Assembly (NCBI RefSeq): GCF_030412915.1 | Contig: NZ_JAUHJR010000006.1 | Coordinates: 62,001-126,000, forward strand | Direction of reading: 5' to 3' | Length of the DNA: 64,000 nt | From: Nocardioides abyssi | Lineage (GTDB): Bacteria > Actinomycetota > Actinomycetes > Propionibacteriales > Nocardioidaceae | Shown here: positions 25,751-33,620 of the stretch, in pieces | Numbering within the stretch: position 1 is the first letter of the stretch | Layout of the letters: each line of letters starts with the position of its first letter | Program-made: the position numbers and the translations under genes | The notes under the pieces: model-generated | What the model saw: only the letters and a program-made list of their open reading frames with translations | What the model was told of the DNA's origin: nothing | The model's database searches: none

Positions 25751-27676
25751 CTAGACCCGCCAGAGCCAGACGCCCGGGCCTTCCGAGGCGGGCACGGTCA
25801 CGGTGCCGCCGGCCTCGACGAGCGGCGCGGCGTCGCCCTCGGTGGCGAGCACGGGCGAGCCGTCGCCGAAGCCGAGCAGGCCGGCGTCGAGCTCGACCGC
25901 GGGCCCGGCGGCGCGCCGGGCGCAGACGAGGACCGAGCCGTGGGGGTGCTCGCGGAGGAAGACGAAGCAGTCGTCGTCGACGTGGGCCCACCGCAGGCCG
26001 CCGCGGCGCAGGGCGTCGTGGTCGCGGCGGGCGGCGGCCAGGGCGGCGTACGCCGTGAGCGTGGCGTGGTCCCACTCCTCGCGGCGGTCCCAGGGCATGG
26101 GCCGGCGCGAGTCCTCGCCGAGCACGCCCTCGAGGCCGATCTCGTCGCCGGCGAGGAGCATCGGCACGCCGGGCAGCGTGAACTGCAGGCCGGCGGCCAC
26201 CCGGTGCACCTCCGGCGACCCGGCGACGGTGCGGATGCGGGCGCTGTCGTGAGAGCCGAGGATGTTCCACGACTGGCTCGCCGCCCGCCAGCCGAAGCGG
26301 GCCAGCCACTCGCGGAACGTGCGCAGCACCAGCGGGCCGGGCCGGCGCGGCACCGGCAGCGGCCGGCCGAACGGGCGGGCCGGCGAGGCGGGGTCGCGCA
26401 CCCACGACCAGACCGGCCAGGAGAAGCCGGAGTAGTTCATCGTGCCGTGCCAGCCGTCGCCGTCGACGTCGCCCGAGGCGTCGTGGTTGTGCTCGCCGAT
26501 GACCAGCGGGTCGGGACGCTCGGCCTCGGCCGTGCGGCGCACCGCGCGGGCGACGTCGTGGTTGACGTCGACCGCGCCGAGGCGGCCGGTCATGTTGGCG
26601 ACGTCGATGCGCCAGCCGTCGACGTCGAAGGGCGGGCGCAGCCAGCGGGCGACGACCGAGTCGGGGCCCTCGACCATCGCGGCGCGCAGGTCGGGGTCGG
26701 CGAGGTTGAGCTTCGGCAACGTGCCGTGGCCCATCCAGCACTCGTAGGAGCCGTCGTGGTTGAAGTAGTACCAGCCGCGGGTGGGGGAGGCCGGGTCGCT
26801 CGAGGCGCTGCGGAACCACTCGTGGGTGTCGCCGGTGTGGTTGGTGGTCAGGTCGCCGAGCAGCCGCCAGCCGCGCTCGTGGACGGCGGCGGAGAGCCGG
26901 GCGTACGCCGCGTCGCCGCCGAGCAGCGGGTCGACGCCGTCGAAGGTGGAGGCGTTGTAGCGGTGGTTGCTCTCGCCGGGGAAGACCGGCGTCGTGTAGA
27001 CCACCGAGACGCCGACCTGCTCGAGGTGGTCGAGGTGCTCGACGACGCCGTCGAGGTCGCCGCCGAAGAACTGGGTCGGTGTGCGCGGGTCGGAGCCCTC
27101 GAAGACCACCTCGTCGTCCCACGCGGCCGGCACGGCCCAGGCGGGCGTCGGCCGCTCGTCGGCGGCCGCCGAGCGGGCGAACCGGTCGGGGAAGACCTGG
27201 TAGACGACGCCGTCGCGGCCCCAGTCCGGCGCGGAGGGGTAGGTCGAGACGCGGAAGTCGAAGGTGTCCGGCACGTCGTGGCGGTGCACGCCCGCGGCGG
27301 TCAGCCAGCGCTGGTCCTCCTCGGGGGTGCCCGCGCCGGTGCTGATGAGGAAGCGGTAGTGCGCGACCGGGTTGTGGACCGGCAGCTCGCCCTCCCACCA
27401 GACCGTGTGCTCGTCGCGCTCGACCGGCCCGCACGCGTGGTAGACCGGCTCGGCGTCGTACGTCGTACGCAGCCAGACCTGGTCGACGGGGTCGCTCGCG
27501 GCCGTGCGGACGCGGACCTTGACCGTCCAGCCCAGTGTCGGTGCCTCGTGCTCGAGGTAGAGCGGGGACCCGTCGTGGTGCGGTTCGTGCAGGAGGCTCA
27601 CCGCACCAGGGTCGCCCGCGTCGTCGCGCCCGGCCAAAGCCGCGTCGACGTGACGCTGGTCCAACGGACGCCGCAC
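25751..27676 (-). CDS. GH13 alpha-amylase family glycoside hydrolase
   Basis: 641 residues. An N-terminal beta-sandwich resembling neopullulanase/cyclomaltodextrinase modules (about 1-140) precedes the TIM barrel. Catalytic residues are visible: nucleophile Asp in DGWRIDVANMTG, acid/base Glu in VIGEHNHD, and Asp in NILGSHDSAR. The region-I motif is DLTTNHTG. No signal peptide is seen, so it is likely a cytosolic enzyme acting on maltodextrin or glycogen-derived oligosaccharides. Exact specificity cannot be set. GTG 27676 faces the SDR at 27718; a KstR-like box occupies the 41-nt gap. Confidence 0.9.
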   Translation of the reverse strand: MRRPLDQRHVDAALAGRDDAGDPGAVSLLHEPHHDGSPLYLEHEAPTLGWTVKVRVRTAASDPVDQVWLRTTYDAEPVYHACGPVERDEHTVWWEGELPVHNPVAHYRFLISTGAGTPEEDQRWLTAAGVHRHDVPDTFDFRVSTYPSAPDWGRDGVVYQVFPDRFARSAAADERPTPAWAVPAAWDDEVVFEGSDPRTPTQFFGGDLDGVVEHLDHLEQVGVSVVYTTPVFPGESNHRYNASTFDGVDPLLGGDAAYARLSAAVHERGWRLLGDLTTNHTGDTHEWFRSASSDPASPTRGWYYFNHDGSYECWMGHGTLPKLNLADPDLRAAMVEGPDSVVARWLRPPFDVDGWRIDVANMTGRLGAVDVNHDVARAVRRTAEAERPDPLVIGEHNHDASGDVDGDGWHGTMNYSGFSWPVWSWVRDPASPARPFGRPLPVPRRPGPLVLRTFREWLARFGWRAASQSWNILGSHDSARIRTVAGSPEVHRVAAGLQFTLPGVPMLLAGDEIGLEGVLGEDSRRPMPWDRREEWDHATLTAYAALAAARRDHDALRRGGLRWAHVDDDCFVFLREHPHGSVLVCARRAAGPAVELDAGLLGFGDGSPVLATEGDAAPLVEAGGTVTVPASEGPGVWLWRV

Positions 27677-27690
27677 GTGGCTGGTCGAAC

Positions 27691-27704
27691 TAGAACGTGT
27701 TCCA
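27691..27704. promoter_or_regulatory. KstR-like operator between the amylase and SDR genes
   Basis: TAGAACGTGTTCCA fits TNNAACNNGTTNNA exactly. It ends 2 nt before the presumed -10 hexamer TACGGT (27706-27711) of the SDR, whose ATG follows after 6 nt, so repressor binding would exclude polymerase. Confidence 0.7.
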
Positions 27705-27717
27705 GTACGGTCCGCGC

Positions 27718-28467
27718 ATGACCTCCGCTCCCGCTGCCTCCCCCTCCTCCTCCGGCGAGCCGCGCGTCGTCGTCGTCACCGGCGCCGCGTCCGGCATCGG
27801 CCGCGCCACCGCCGAGCTCTTCCGCGACCAGGGGGCGACGGTCTTCGGGCTCGACGTGCAGCCCGGGGCGCCGGACGGGGTGACGTACGTCGAGTGCAAC
27901 GTCGCCTCGCGCGAGTCCGTCGACGCCGCGATCGCCGAGTGCGCGCAGCACGGCCGGATCGACGTGCTGGCCAACGTTGCCGGCGTGGTGCAGTTCGGCC
28001 ACTTCGACCAGATCACCGACGCCGAGTGGGACCGCGTGCACGCGATCGACCTCAAGGGCCCGTTCATGACGATCCAGGCCGCGCTGCCGCACCTGCGCGC
28101 CTGCGGCGGCAACATCGTCAACGTCAGCTCGGTCGCCGGCCGGATCCCGCAGCCGTACGCCGTCGCGTACGCCGCCGCCAAGGGTGGCCTGACCCAGCTG
28201 ACGAAGTCGCTGGCGCTCGAGCTCTCGCCCGAGGGGATCCGCGTCAACGCCGTGTGCCCCGGCACCGTCGACACCCCGATCGTGTCCCACGTCGCCGGCA
28301 TCATGCCCTCGGACATGGACCCCCGCGTGGCGGACCGGCTGATCATGATGCTGCCCGGCCCTGCCATCTCCCCGGCCGAGATCGGCGAGTCGATCGTCTA
28401 CCTCGCCTCGCCCGCCGCGCGGATGATCACCGGCGCCGTCCTCGCCTTCGACGGCGGCATGGGCTGA
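27718..28467 (+). CDS. SDR-family NAD(P)-dependent oxidoreductase
   Basis: 249 residues, classical short-chain dehydrogenase. Cofactor loop VVVTGAASGIGRATA, an acidic residue after the second strand (FGLDVQ) favouring NAD, LANVAGV, catalytic Ser in NVSSVAGR and YxxxK in VAYAAAKGGL, and terminal ITGAVLAFDGGMG. The ATG at 27718 is chosen over an upstream in-frame start because of the leaderless -10 TACGGT. Its KstR-like box suggests a hydroxysteroid- or hydroxyacyl-CoA-type substrate, but that is inference. Confidence 0.88.
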   Translation: MTSAPAASPSSSGEPRVVVVTGAASGIGRATAELFRDQGATVFGLDVQPGAPDGVTYVECNVASRESVDAAIAECAQHGRIDVLANVAGVVQFGHFDQITDAEWDRVHAIDLKGPFMTIQAALPHLRACGGNIVNVSSVAGRIPQPYAVAYAAAKGGLTQLTKSLALELSPEGIRVNAVCPGTVDTPIVSHVAGIMPSDMDPRVADRLIMMLPGPAISPAEIGESIVYLASPAARMITGAVLAFDGGMG

Positions 28468-28534
28468 TCCCTGCCCCGCCCGCACCGGCAACTAGCATGT
28501 GCGCGGCCGCTCGACCTCCGTGTCGGCCGGCCGC

Positions 28535-28607
28535 GCCGGTGTAGCTCAGTTGGTAGAGCGCCTCTCTTGTAAAGAGGATGTCGCGGGTTCGACTCCTGTC
28601 ACCGGCT
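28535..28607 (+). tRNA. tRNA-Thr (anticodon TGT)
   Basis: 73-nt cloverleaf: acceptor arms GCCGGTG (28535-28541) and CACCGGC (28600-28606) with discriminator T, D arm GCTC-AGTTGGTA-GAGC, anticodon arm CCTCT-CTTGTAA-AGAGG giving TGT, and T loop TTCGACT. No CCA is encoded. Followed by a long hairpin at 28647-28692. Confidence 0.97.
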
Positions 28608-28646
28608 CTCCCTCGTCCTGCCGCCCCCCGTCCCTCTGCCCTCCGG

Positions 28647-28692
28647 CTCGTGCTGTCCAGCGTGCGCTGGAGCGCACTCCTGGCAGCACGAG
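28647..28692 (+). terminator. Long hairpin after tRNA-Thr
   Basis: Arm 28647-28660 pairs with 28680-28692 with one bulged T, and an inner 6-bp stem TGCGCT/AGCGCA (28663-28668 with 28671-28676). Starts 40 nt after the tRNA. Likely terminator or tRNA processing boundary. Confidence 0.7.
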
Positions 28693-28812
28693 GCGGGCGG
28701 GGGTCCGCCTCACCCGCAGGGATGTGATGTACGCCGAGTGGCGCGGCCGCGGGCATGGCGCGGCGGGACGCCGGGTATCGGCTCCTCAATCGATCCGGGG
28801 AGTGATTCCACG

Positions 28813-28941
28813 ATGGCAGCGAACATGTCTGCACCGAGCACCACCGCGGCCGCCGAGAGCCGCGACACGATGGTCGCTCTGGCGATGCTGTGGCTGATCC
28901 CGGCGCTGGCCTTCATGGCCGCGCTGCTGATGATCGGCTGA
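28813..28941 (+). CDS. Small single-pass membrane protein (42 aa)
   Basis: Encodes a polar N terminus (MAANMSAPSTTAAAESRD) followed by one membrane helix (VALAMLWLIPALAFMAALLMIG) that runs to the C terminus. GGGGAG at 28797-28802 is a possible ribosome site about 10 nt upstream; no leaderless -10 is seen. Support comes from the coherent amphipathic-to-hydrophobic design and its own stop, not from recognised homology. The frame is open further upstream to 28738, but that extension is Gly/Arg-rich and looks non-coding. Confidence 0.45.
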   Translation: MAANMSAPSTTAAAESRDTMVALAMLWLIPALAFMAALLMIG

Positions 28942-29046
28942 CGGACCCACCAGGGCTGCAGTCACGACGAGTCGGCGTCGACGGGCCGGCACCAGCACGA
29001 CCTCGTGCGCGAGCGGTCGCTCACGGCCCCTCAGTCGGAACAGATT

Positions 29047-29062
29047 CACCGGTCGACCGGTG
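29047..29062. repeat. 16-bp perfect palindrome
   Basis: CACCGGTCGACCGGTG. It lies 35 nt before the larger hairpin at 29097-29158 in the same convergent gap, and shares the CACCGGT...ACCGGTG edges with the 20-bp palindrome of the A/B/C repeats. Confidence 0.6.
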
Positions 29063-29096
29063 GATCGGTCAACCTGACCGACAGATTCGTCGGCCC

Positions 29097-29158
29097 GACC
29101 GAAGGAACTCACGCTGGACCGACGAAGGTTCATCGGTCCAGCGTGAGTTTCTTCGGTC
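29097..29158. terminator. 24-bp-arm hairpin at a convergent junction
   Basis: Arms 29097-29120 and 29135-29158 pair over 24 bp with one mismatch around a 14-nt loop. Lies between the small membrane gene and the end of pyridoxal kinase; suited to terminate from both sides. Confidence 0.75.
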
Positions 29159-29199
29159 AAGTCCCGAGGCGCCGGCGACCGCTGCTCCCGTGGCGGGCG

Positions 29200-30051
29200 T
29201 CAGCGGAGCTGGCGCACCTCGAACGACGCCGGCGGCGACGCGATGGCGTCCTGCGCGGCGACCAGCTGGATCTCGCGGGTGCCCGCGGCGATCGTCGCCT
29301 CGAGCACCGCGAAGACCGACGACGTGGTGCGCGAGAGCGCCTCGGCCGGTGAGCCGGTCGAGCGCAGGTGGGCGAGGTAGAGCGCGGCGGTGACGTCGCC
29401 GCAGCCGTTGGGCGTGATCGGCAGCAACGGGGTGGTGACCGCCCAGGCGCCGGCGTCGGAGACGGCGACGACGTCGAGCGAGCCGTCCGGCACGTCCTGG
29501 TGCAGCACGCTGGTGATCAGCACGTCGCGCGGACCCGTCGCGCGCACGGCGTCGACCGCCCCGAGCACCTCGTCGAGCGTGGTGGTCGTGCGGCCGGCGA
29601 GGAAGTCGAGCTCGAAGTGGTTCGGCGTGACGATGTCGGCGCGGGGGACGACGGTGTCGCGCATGTACTCCGGGATGCCGGGCTTGACGAACATCCCGCG
29701 GCCCACGTCGCCCATGACCGGGTCGCAGCAGTAGACCGCCTCCGGGTTGAGCGCCTTGACCTTCGCGACGGCGTCGAGCACGACCGCCCCGACCGCCGGG
29801 TCGCCCTGGTAGCCCGACAGGACCGCGTCGGCCTCGCCGAGCACCCCGCGGTCCTCGATGCCCGCGATCACGTCGGCCACGTCGGCGGGCGCGAGGAGCG
29901 GCCCGCGCCACGCGCCGTACCCGGTGTGGTTGGAGAAGTGCACGGTCAGTACCGGCCAGACCTCGTGACCCAGCCGCTGGAGGGGGAAGACGGCCGCGGA
30001 GTTGCCCACGTGGCCGTAGGCGACCGACGACTGGATCGACAGGATCTTCAC
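29200..30051 (-). CDS. pdxY: Pyridoxal kinase
   Basis: Phosphorylates pyridoxal in the B6 salvage route. 283 residues of the ribokinase-like fold. Typical PdxY/PdxK blocks: ILSIQSSVAYGHVGNSAAVFPLQRLGHEVW at the start, DPVMGD, TPNHFELDFL, and the catalytic GCGD in ITPNGCGDVTAALYLAHL. GTG at 30051 is preferred to the in-frame upstream start at 30108 because homologues begin at KILSIQS and because GGGAGG lies 9-14 nt before it. Several PLP enzymes occur in the window (54058, 41360), but there is no direct operon link. Confidence 0.93.
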   Translation of the reverse strand: MKILSIQSSVAYGHVGNSAAVFPLQRLGHEVWPVLTVHFSNHTGYGAWRGPLLAPADVADVIAGIEDRGVLGEADAVLSGYQGDPAVGAVVLDAVAKVKALNPEAVYCCDPVMGDVGRGMFVKPGIPEYMRDTVVPRADIVTPNHFELDFLAGRTTTTLDEVLGAVDAVRATGPRDVLITSVLHQDVPDGSLDVVAVSDAGAWAVTTPLLPITPNGCGDVTAALYLAHLRSTGSPAEALSRTTSSVFAVLEATIAAGTREIQLVAAQDAIASPPASFEVRQLR

Positions 30052-30089
30052 GCCACCGATCCTCCCGTCCGATCCGTGGTCCAGCAAAC

Positions 30090-30103
30090 TAGAACAAGTT
30101 ACA
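30090..30103. promoter_or_regulatory. KstR-like operator before the GMC oxidoreductase
   Basis: TAGAACAAGTTACA fits TNNAACNNGTTNNA exactly. It lies 38 nt outside the pdxY start and about 100 nt before the oxidoreductase ATG; a TACAGT hexamer (30100-30105) overlapping its right edge is a candidate -10 for the rightward transcript. Confidence 0.68.
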
Positions 30104-30205
30104 GTCATGCCCTAACGTGGGCCCCGACACATTCCGAGGGTATGTGAGCTCGGGCCCGACACCGCCGCTCGGCGACACGGACAACGAACGATCCAGGGGA
30201 CGCAC

Positions 30206-31831
30206 ATGGCCAAGACAGCCCTGAAGAACGAAGCCGACTACATCGTGGTGGGCTCCGGCAGCGCCGGGGCGGCGATCGCCGGTCGCCTCGCCGAGTCCGG
30301 CGCCAGCGTCATCGTGCTCGAGGCGGGCAAGAGCGACAACCAGTTCCTCACCAAGAAGCCAGGGATGATCGGGCCGATGCACGCCGAGCCCAAGATCAAG
30401 AAGATCAACGACTGGGGCTACTACTCGGTGCCGCAGAAGCACATCCTCGACCGCAAGATGCCGGTCCCGCGCGGCAAGGTCCTCGGCGGGTCGAGCTCGG
30501 TCAACGGCATGGTCTACGTGCGCGGCAACCGCGCCAACTACGACGCCTGGGCCGCCGAGGGCTGCACCGGCTGGGACGCCGACTCGGTCAACGCGGCGTA
30601 CAAGCGCATGGAGGACTACGAGGGCGGCGAGAACGCCTTCCGCGGCACCGGCGGCCCGATCAAGGTCACCCGCAACAAGGCTCCGCAGGAGGGGTCGCTG
30701 CAGTTCCTGCAGGCCACCGCGGACACCATCGGCTGCTCGATCCTCGACGACTACAACGGTGAGTCGCAGGAGGGCGTCAGCCGGATGCAGCAGAACGCCG
30801 CCGACGGGCTGCGCTACAGCGCCTCGCGCGGCTACATCCACCACCTCGCGCCGCCGACCCTCGACGTGCAGACCCAGGTGCTGGTCACCAAGGTCGTCAT
30901 CGACAACGGCCGTGCCACCGGCGTCGAGGTCCGCGACAAGGACGGCAGCAGCCGCACGATCCGCGCCGGCAAGGAGGTCATCCTCGCGGCGGGCTTCGTC
31001 GGCTCCCCGCAGATCCTCATGCTCTCGGGCATCGGCCACGCCCAGCACCTCAAGGACCACGGCATCCCGGTCGTCGCGGACCTCCCGGTCGGCGACAACC
31101 TGCACGACCACATGTTCCACGCGATGACCTTCCACGCGACGACGTCGAAGATGCGCGGCAACGCGTTCTTCTTCGCCAAGGGCGTCGCCAAGGAGGTCCT
31201 GCGGCCCGGTACGACGTTCCTGGCCAACTCGGTCTTCGAGATCCTCGCCTTCCTCAAGACCTCCCAGGCCACCGACGTCCCGGACCTGCAGCTGCACCTG
31301 CTGCCCTGGTCCTACGTCTCGCCCAACCAGGACGCCGCCATCCGCCACGAGGTCTCGCCGCTGCCGGCGCTGACCGTGCTGACCACGCTGATCTACCCGC
31401 GCAGCCGCGGCACGCTGCGGCTGGCCTCGGCCGACCCGACCGCGGCCCCGCTCATCGACCCGCAGTACCTCGCGGAGTCCGCCGACCTCGACCTGCTCGC
31501 CGAGGGGTCGGGGATGGTCCGCGAGATCATGGGCGCCGCGGCGTTCGGCGGGGCGATCAAGGACGAGATCCACCCCGGTCGCCACCTGCAGGGGTCCGAC
31601 CTGCGCCAGGAGATCCTCAACCGCGCCACGTCGGTCTACCACGGTGTCGGCACCTGCCGGATGGGCGTCGACGAGCTCGCCGTGGTCACCCCCGACCTCA
31701 AGGTCCGCGGCATCGAGGGCCTGCGCGTGGCCGACGCCTCGATCATGCCGTCGATCACCGGCGGCAACACCAACGCGCCCGCGATCATGATCGGCGAGCG
31801 CGGCGCCGACCTCGTCCTCGGGAGGGGCTGA
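30206..31831 (+). CDS. GMC-family FAD oxidoreductase (choline/long-chain alcohol dehydrogenase type)
   Basis: 541 residues. FAD-binding IVVGSGSAGAAIAGRLAES at the N terminus with LEAGK, GMC signature 1 VLGGSSSVNGMVYVRGN, signature 2 around AAGFVGSPQILMLSGIG, and the C-terminal active site YHGVGTCRMG with GNTNAPAIMIGERGADL. The enzymes oxidise alcohols to aldehydes; the next gene, 2 nt downstream, is an aldehyde dehydrogenase, so the pair likely converts an alcohol to an acid. Ribosome site CAGGGGAC. The KstR-like box and the related cholesterol-oxidase fold make a sterol or terpenoid alcohol possible. Confidence 0.9.
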   Translation: MAKTALKNEADYIVVGSGSAGAAIAGRLAESGASVIVLEAGKSDNQFLTKKPGMIGPMHAEPKIKKINDWGYYSVPQKHILDRKMPVPRGKVLGGSSSVNGMVYVRGNRANYDAWAAEGCTGWDADSVNAAYKRMEDYEGGENAFRGTGGPIKVTRNKAPQEGSLQFLQATADTIGCSILDDYNGESQEGVSRMQQNAADGLRYSASRGYIHHLAPPTLDVQTQVLVTKVVIDNGRATGVEVRDKDGSSRTIRAGKEVILAAGFVGSPQILMLSGIGHAQHLKDHGIPVVADLPVGDNLHDHMFHAMTFHATTSKMRGNAFFFAKGVAKEVLRPGTTFLANSVFEILAFLKTSQATDVPDLQLHLLPWSYVSPNQDAAIRHEVSPLPALTVLTTLIYPRSRGTLRLASADPTAAPLIDPQYLAESADLDLLAEGSGMVREIMGAAAFGGAIKDEIHPGRHLQGSDLRQEILNRATSVYHGVGTCRMGVDELAVVTPDLKVRGIEGLRVADASIMPSITGGNTNAPAIMIGERGADLVLGRG

Positions 31832-31833
31832 GC

Positions 31834-33441
31834 ATGACCACCACCGACGACCGTCCCGCGACCGCCGCGGCGACGCCGGCGGCGCGGGTCCGCCGGCCCG
31901 CGACGCTGACCGACGCGTTCCTGCGCGACCTCGTCGCGCGGGTCCCCGGCTCGGGCGGGCAGACCTGGGACCTCACCGAGGTCTACACCGGCGAGACGCT
32001 GGTGCAGCTGCCGCAGTCGACGCCGGCCGACATCGAGCGCGCCTTCGCCGCCGCCCGGTCGGCGCAGCAGGAGTGGGCGTCGTGGCCGCTGCGCAAGCGG
32101 CTCAAGGTGTTCAAGAAGGCGCACTCGCTGCTCATCGACAACGCGCAGCTGACTGCGGACCTCATCCAGGCCGAGAGCGGCAAGAACCGCCGGATGGCCA
32201 TCGAGGAGACCTGCGACCCGCCGATGGTCATCAGCCACTACCTCAAGCGGGCGCCGAAGCTGCTCAAGCCCGTCACCCGCGGTGGCCCCGTCCCGGTCGT
32301 CTCCACCTCCACCGAGATCCGCCAGCCCAAGGGCGTCGTCGGGATCATCGCGCCCTGGAACTTCCCGTTCGCCACCGGTCTCTCCGACGCGATCCCCGCG
32401 CTGATGGCCGGCAACGCGATCGTGCTCAAGCCCGACAACAAGACCGCGCTGTCGCCGCTGCACGGCATCAAGCTGCTCGAGCAGGCCGGCCTGCCCAAGG
32501 GGCTCTTCCAGGTCGTCTGCGGCGAGGGCCCCGACGTCGGTCCGACGCTGATCGACAACGCCAACTACGTGATGTTCACGGGCTCGACCGCCACCGGCCG
32601 GGTCATCGGCGAGCGCGCCGGCCGCAACCTGATCGGTTGCTGCCTCGAGCTCGGCGGCAAGAACCCGATGATCGTCCTCGACGACGTCGACCCCGACGAG
32701 TGGGTCGCCGGCGCGCTGTTCGGCGTCTTCGGCAACACCGGCCAGATCTGCATGCACATCGAGCGCATCTACCTGCCCGAGAGTCGGTACGACGAGCTGA
32801 AGGCCCGCTTCGTCGCCGCGGCCGAGAGCCTGCGCGTCGCCGCGGCGTACGACTTCGGGCCCGAGCTGGGCTCGCTCATCTCGGTCGACCACATGCAGCG
32901 CGTGCACAGCCACGTGCAGGACGCCGTCGCCAAGGGCGCCACGATCGTCACCGGAGGCGACCCGCGGCCCGACATCGGTCCGGCGTTCTTCGAGCCGACC
33001 GTGCTCGAGGGCGTCACCACGGACATGCTCACCGGCTGCATGGAGACCTTCGGCCCGGTCGTCGCGCTGCATCCCTACCGCAGCGTCGACCAGGCCGTCG
33101 CGCTCGCGAACGACACCGACTACGGCCTCAACGCCTCGGTGTGGGGCGCCGACGTCGACCGAGCCGTCTCCGTCGCCCGCCGCATCCACGCCGGCAACGT
33201 CAACGTCAACGACTCCCTCGCCACGGCCTACGCCTCCAAGGGGACCCCGTCCGGCGGCGTCAAGCAGTCCGGCGTCGGCGCCCGCCACGGCGACCAGGGC
33301 CTGCTGAAGTACACCGACGTGCAGAACCTCGCCGTGCTCAAGAAGCAGGTCATGGGCGCCCGCCTCGGCCAGGACTACGACGAGTACGTCAAGGGGATGC
33401 TCACCGGCCTGAAGATGATGCGGCGGACGCGGATCCGCTGA
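31834..33441 (+). CDS. Aldehyde dehydrogenase (succinic semialdehyde dehydrogenase-like)
   Basis: 535 residues. NAD(P) loop and active-site landmarks: GIIAPWNFPF, MFTGSTATGRVIGE, the general-base Glu in CCLELGGKNPMIVLDD, the nucleophile Cys near residue 306 in NTGQICMHIER, and ETFGPVVALHPY. The Leu-Gly-Gly-Lys-Asn-Pro pattern and length recall GabD2-type enzymes, but the operon with a GMC alcohol dehydrogenase suggests a different aldehyde. ATG is 2 nt after the upstream stop, so translation is probably coupled. Confidence 0.9.
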   Translation: MTTTDDRPATAAATPAARVRRPATLTDAFLRDLVARVPGSGGQTWDLTEVYTGETLVQLPQSTPADIERAFAAARSAQQEWASWPLRKRLKVFKKAHSLLIDNAQLTADLIQAESGKNRRMAIEETCDPPMVISHYLKRAPKLLKPVTRGGPVPVVSTSTEIRQPKGVVGIIAPWNFPFATGLSDAIPALMAGNAIVLKPDNKTALSPLHGIKLLEQAGLPKGLFQVVCGEGPDVGPTLIDNANYVMFTGSTATGRVIGERAGRNLIGCCLELGGKNPMIVLDDVDPDEWVAGALFGVFGNTGQICMHIERIYLPESRYDELKARFVAAAESLRVAAAYDFGPELGSLISVDHMQRVHSHVQDAVAKGATIVTGGDPRPDIGPAFFEPTVLEGVTTDMLTGCMETFGPVVALHPYRSVDQAVALANDTDYGLNASVWGADVDRAVSVARRIHAGNVNVNDSLATAYASKGTPSGGVKQSGVGARHGDQGLLKYTDVQNLAVLKKQVMGARLGQDYDEYVKGMLTGLKMMRRTRIR

Positions 33442-33482
33442 CGTCCTGCTCGTCGGGGTGAGGTCGTCCCGGGCGCAGCAAA

Positions 33483-33610
33483 GGCCCAGAAGCTGCAGGC
33501 GTACCACCTGTTGGTGGTACGCCTGCAGGGGTTCTGGGCCTCCGCGTCGGGTTCTGGGCCGATGCAACGGCCCAGAAGGTCAGGCATCCCACCTCTTGGT
33601 GGTACGCCTG
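33483..33610. repeat. Tandem long hairpin repeats at a convergent junction
   Basis: First hairpin: 33483-33508 with 33513-33540, two stem blocks of 9 and 16 bp, loop TGTT. Second: 33552-33560 with 33569-33577 (TTCTGGGCC and complement), then an imperfect stem 33581-33593 with 33598-33610 that repeats the GGTGGTACGCCTG arm of the first. Two degenerate copies of one element between the aldehyde dehydrogenase and the dioxygenase. Confidence 0.8.
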
Positions 33611-33620
33611 CACGCGGCCG

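Noticed and set aside
28535-28607. tRNA-Thr as integration site of a mobile element
   Set aside because: No integrase, phage or mobilisation gene nearby and no direct repeat of the tRNA 3' end within the window.
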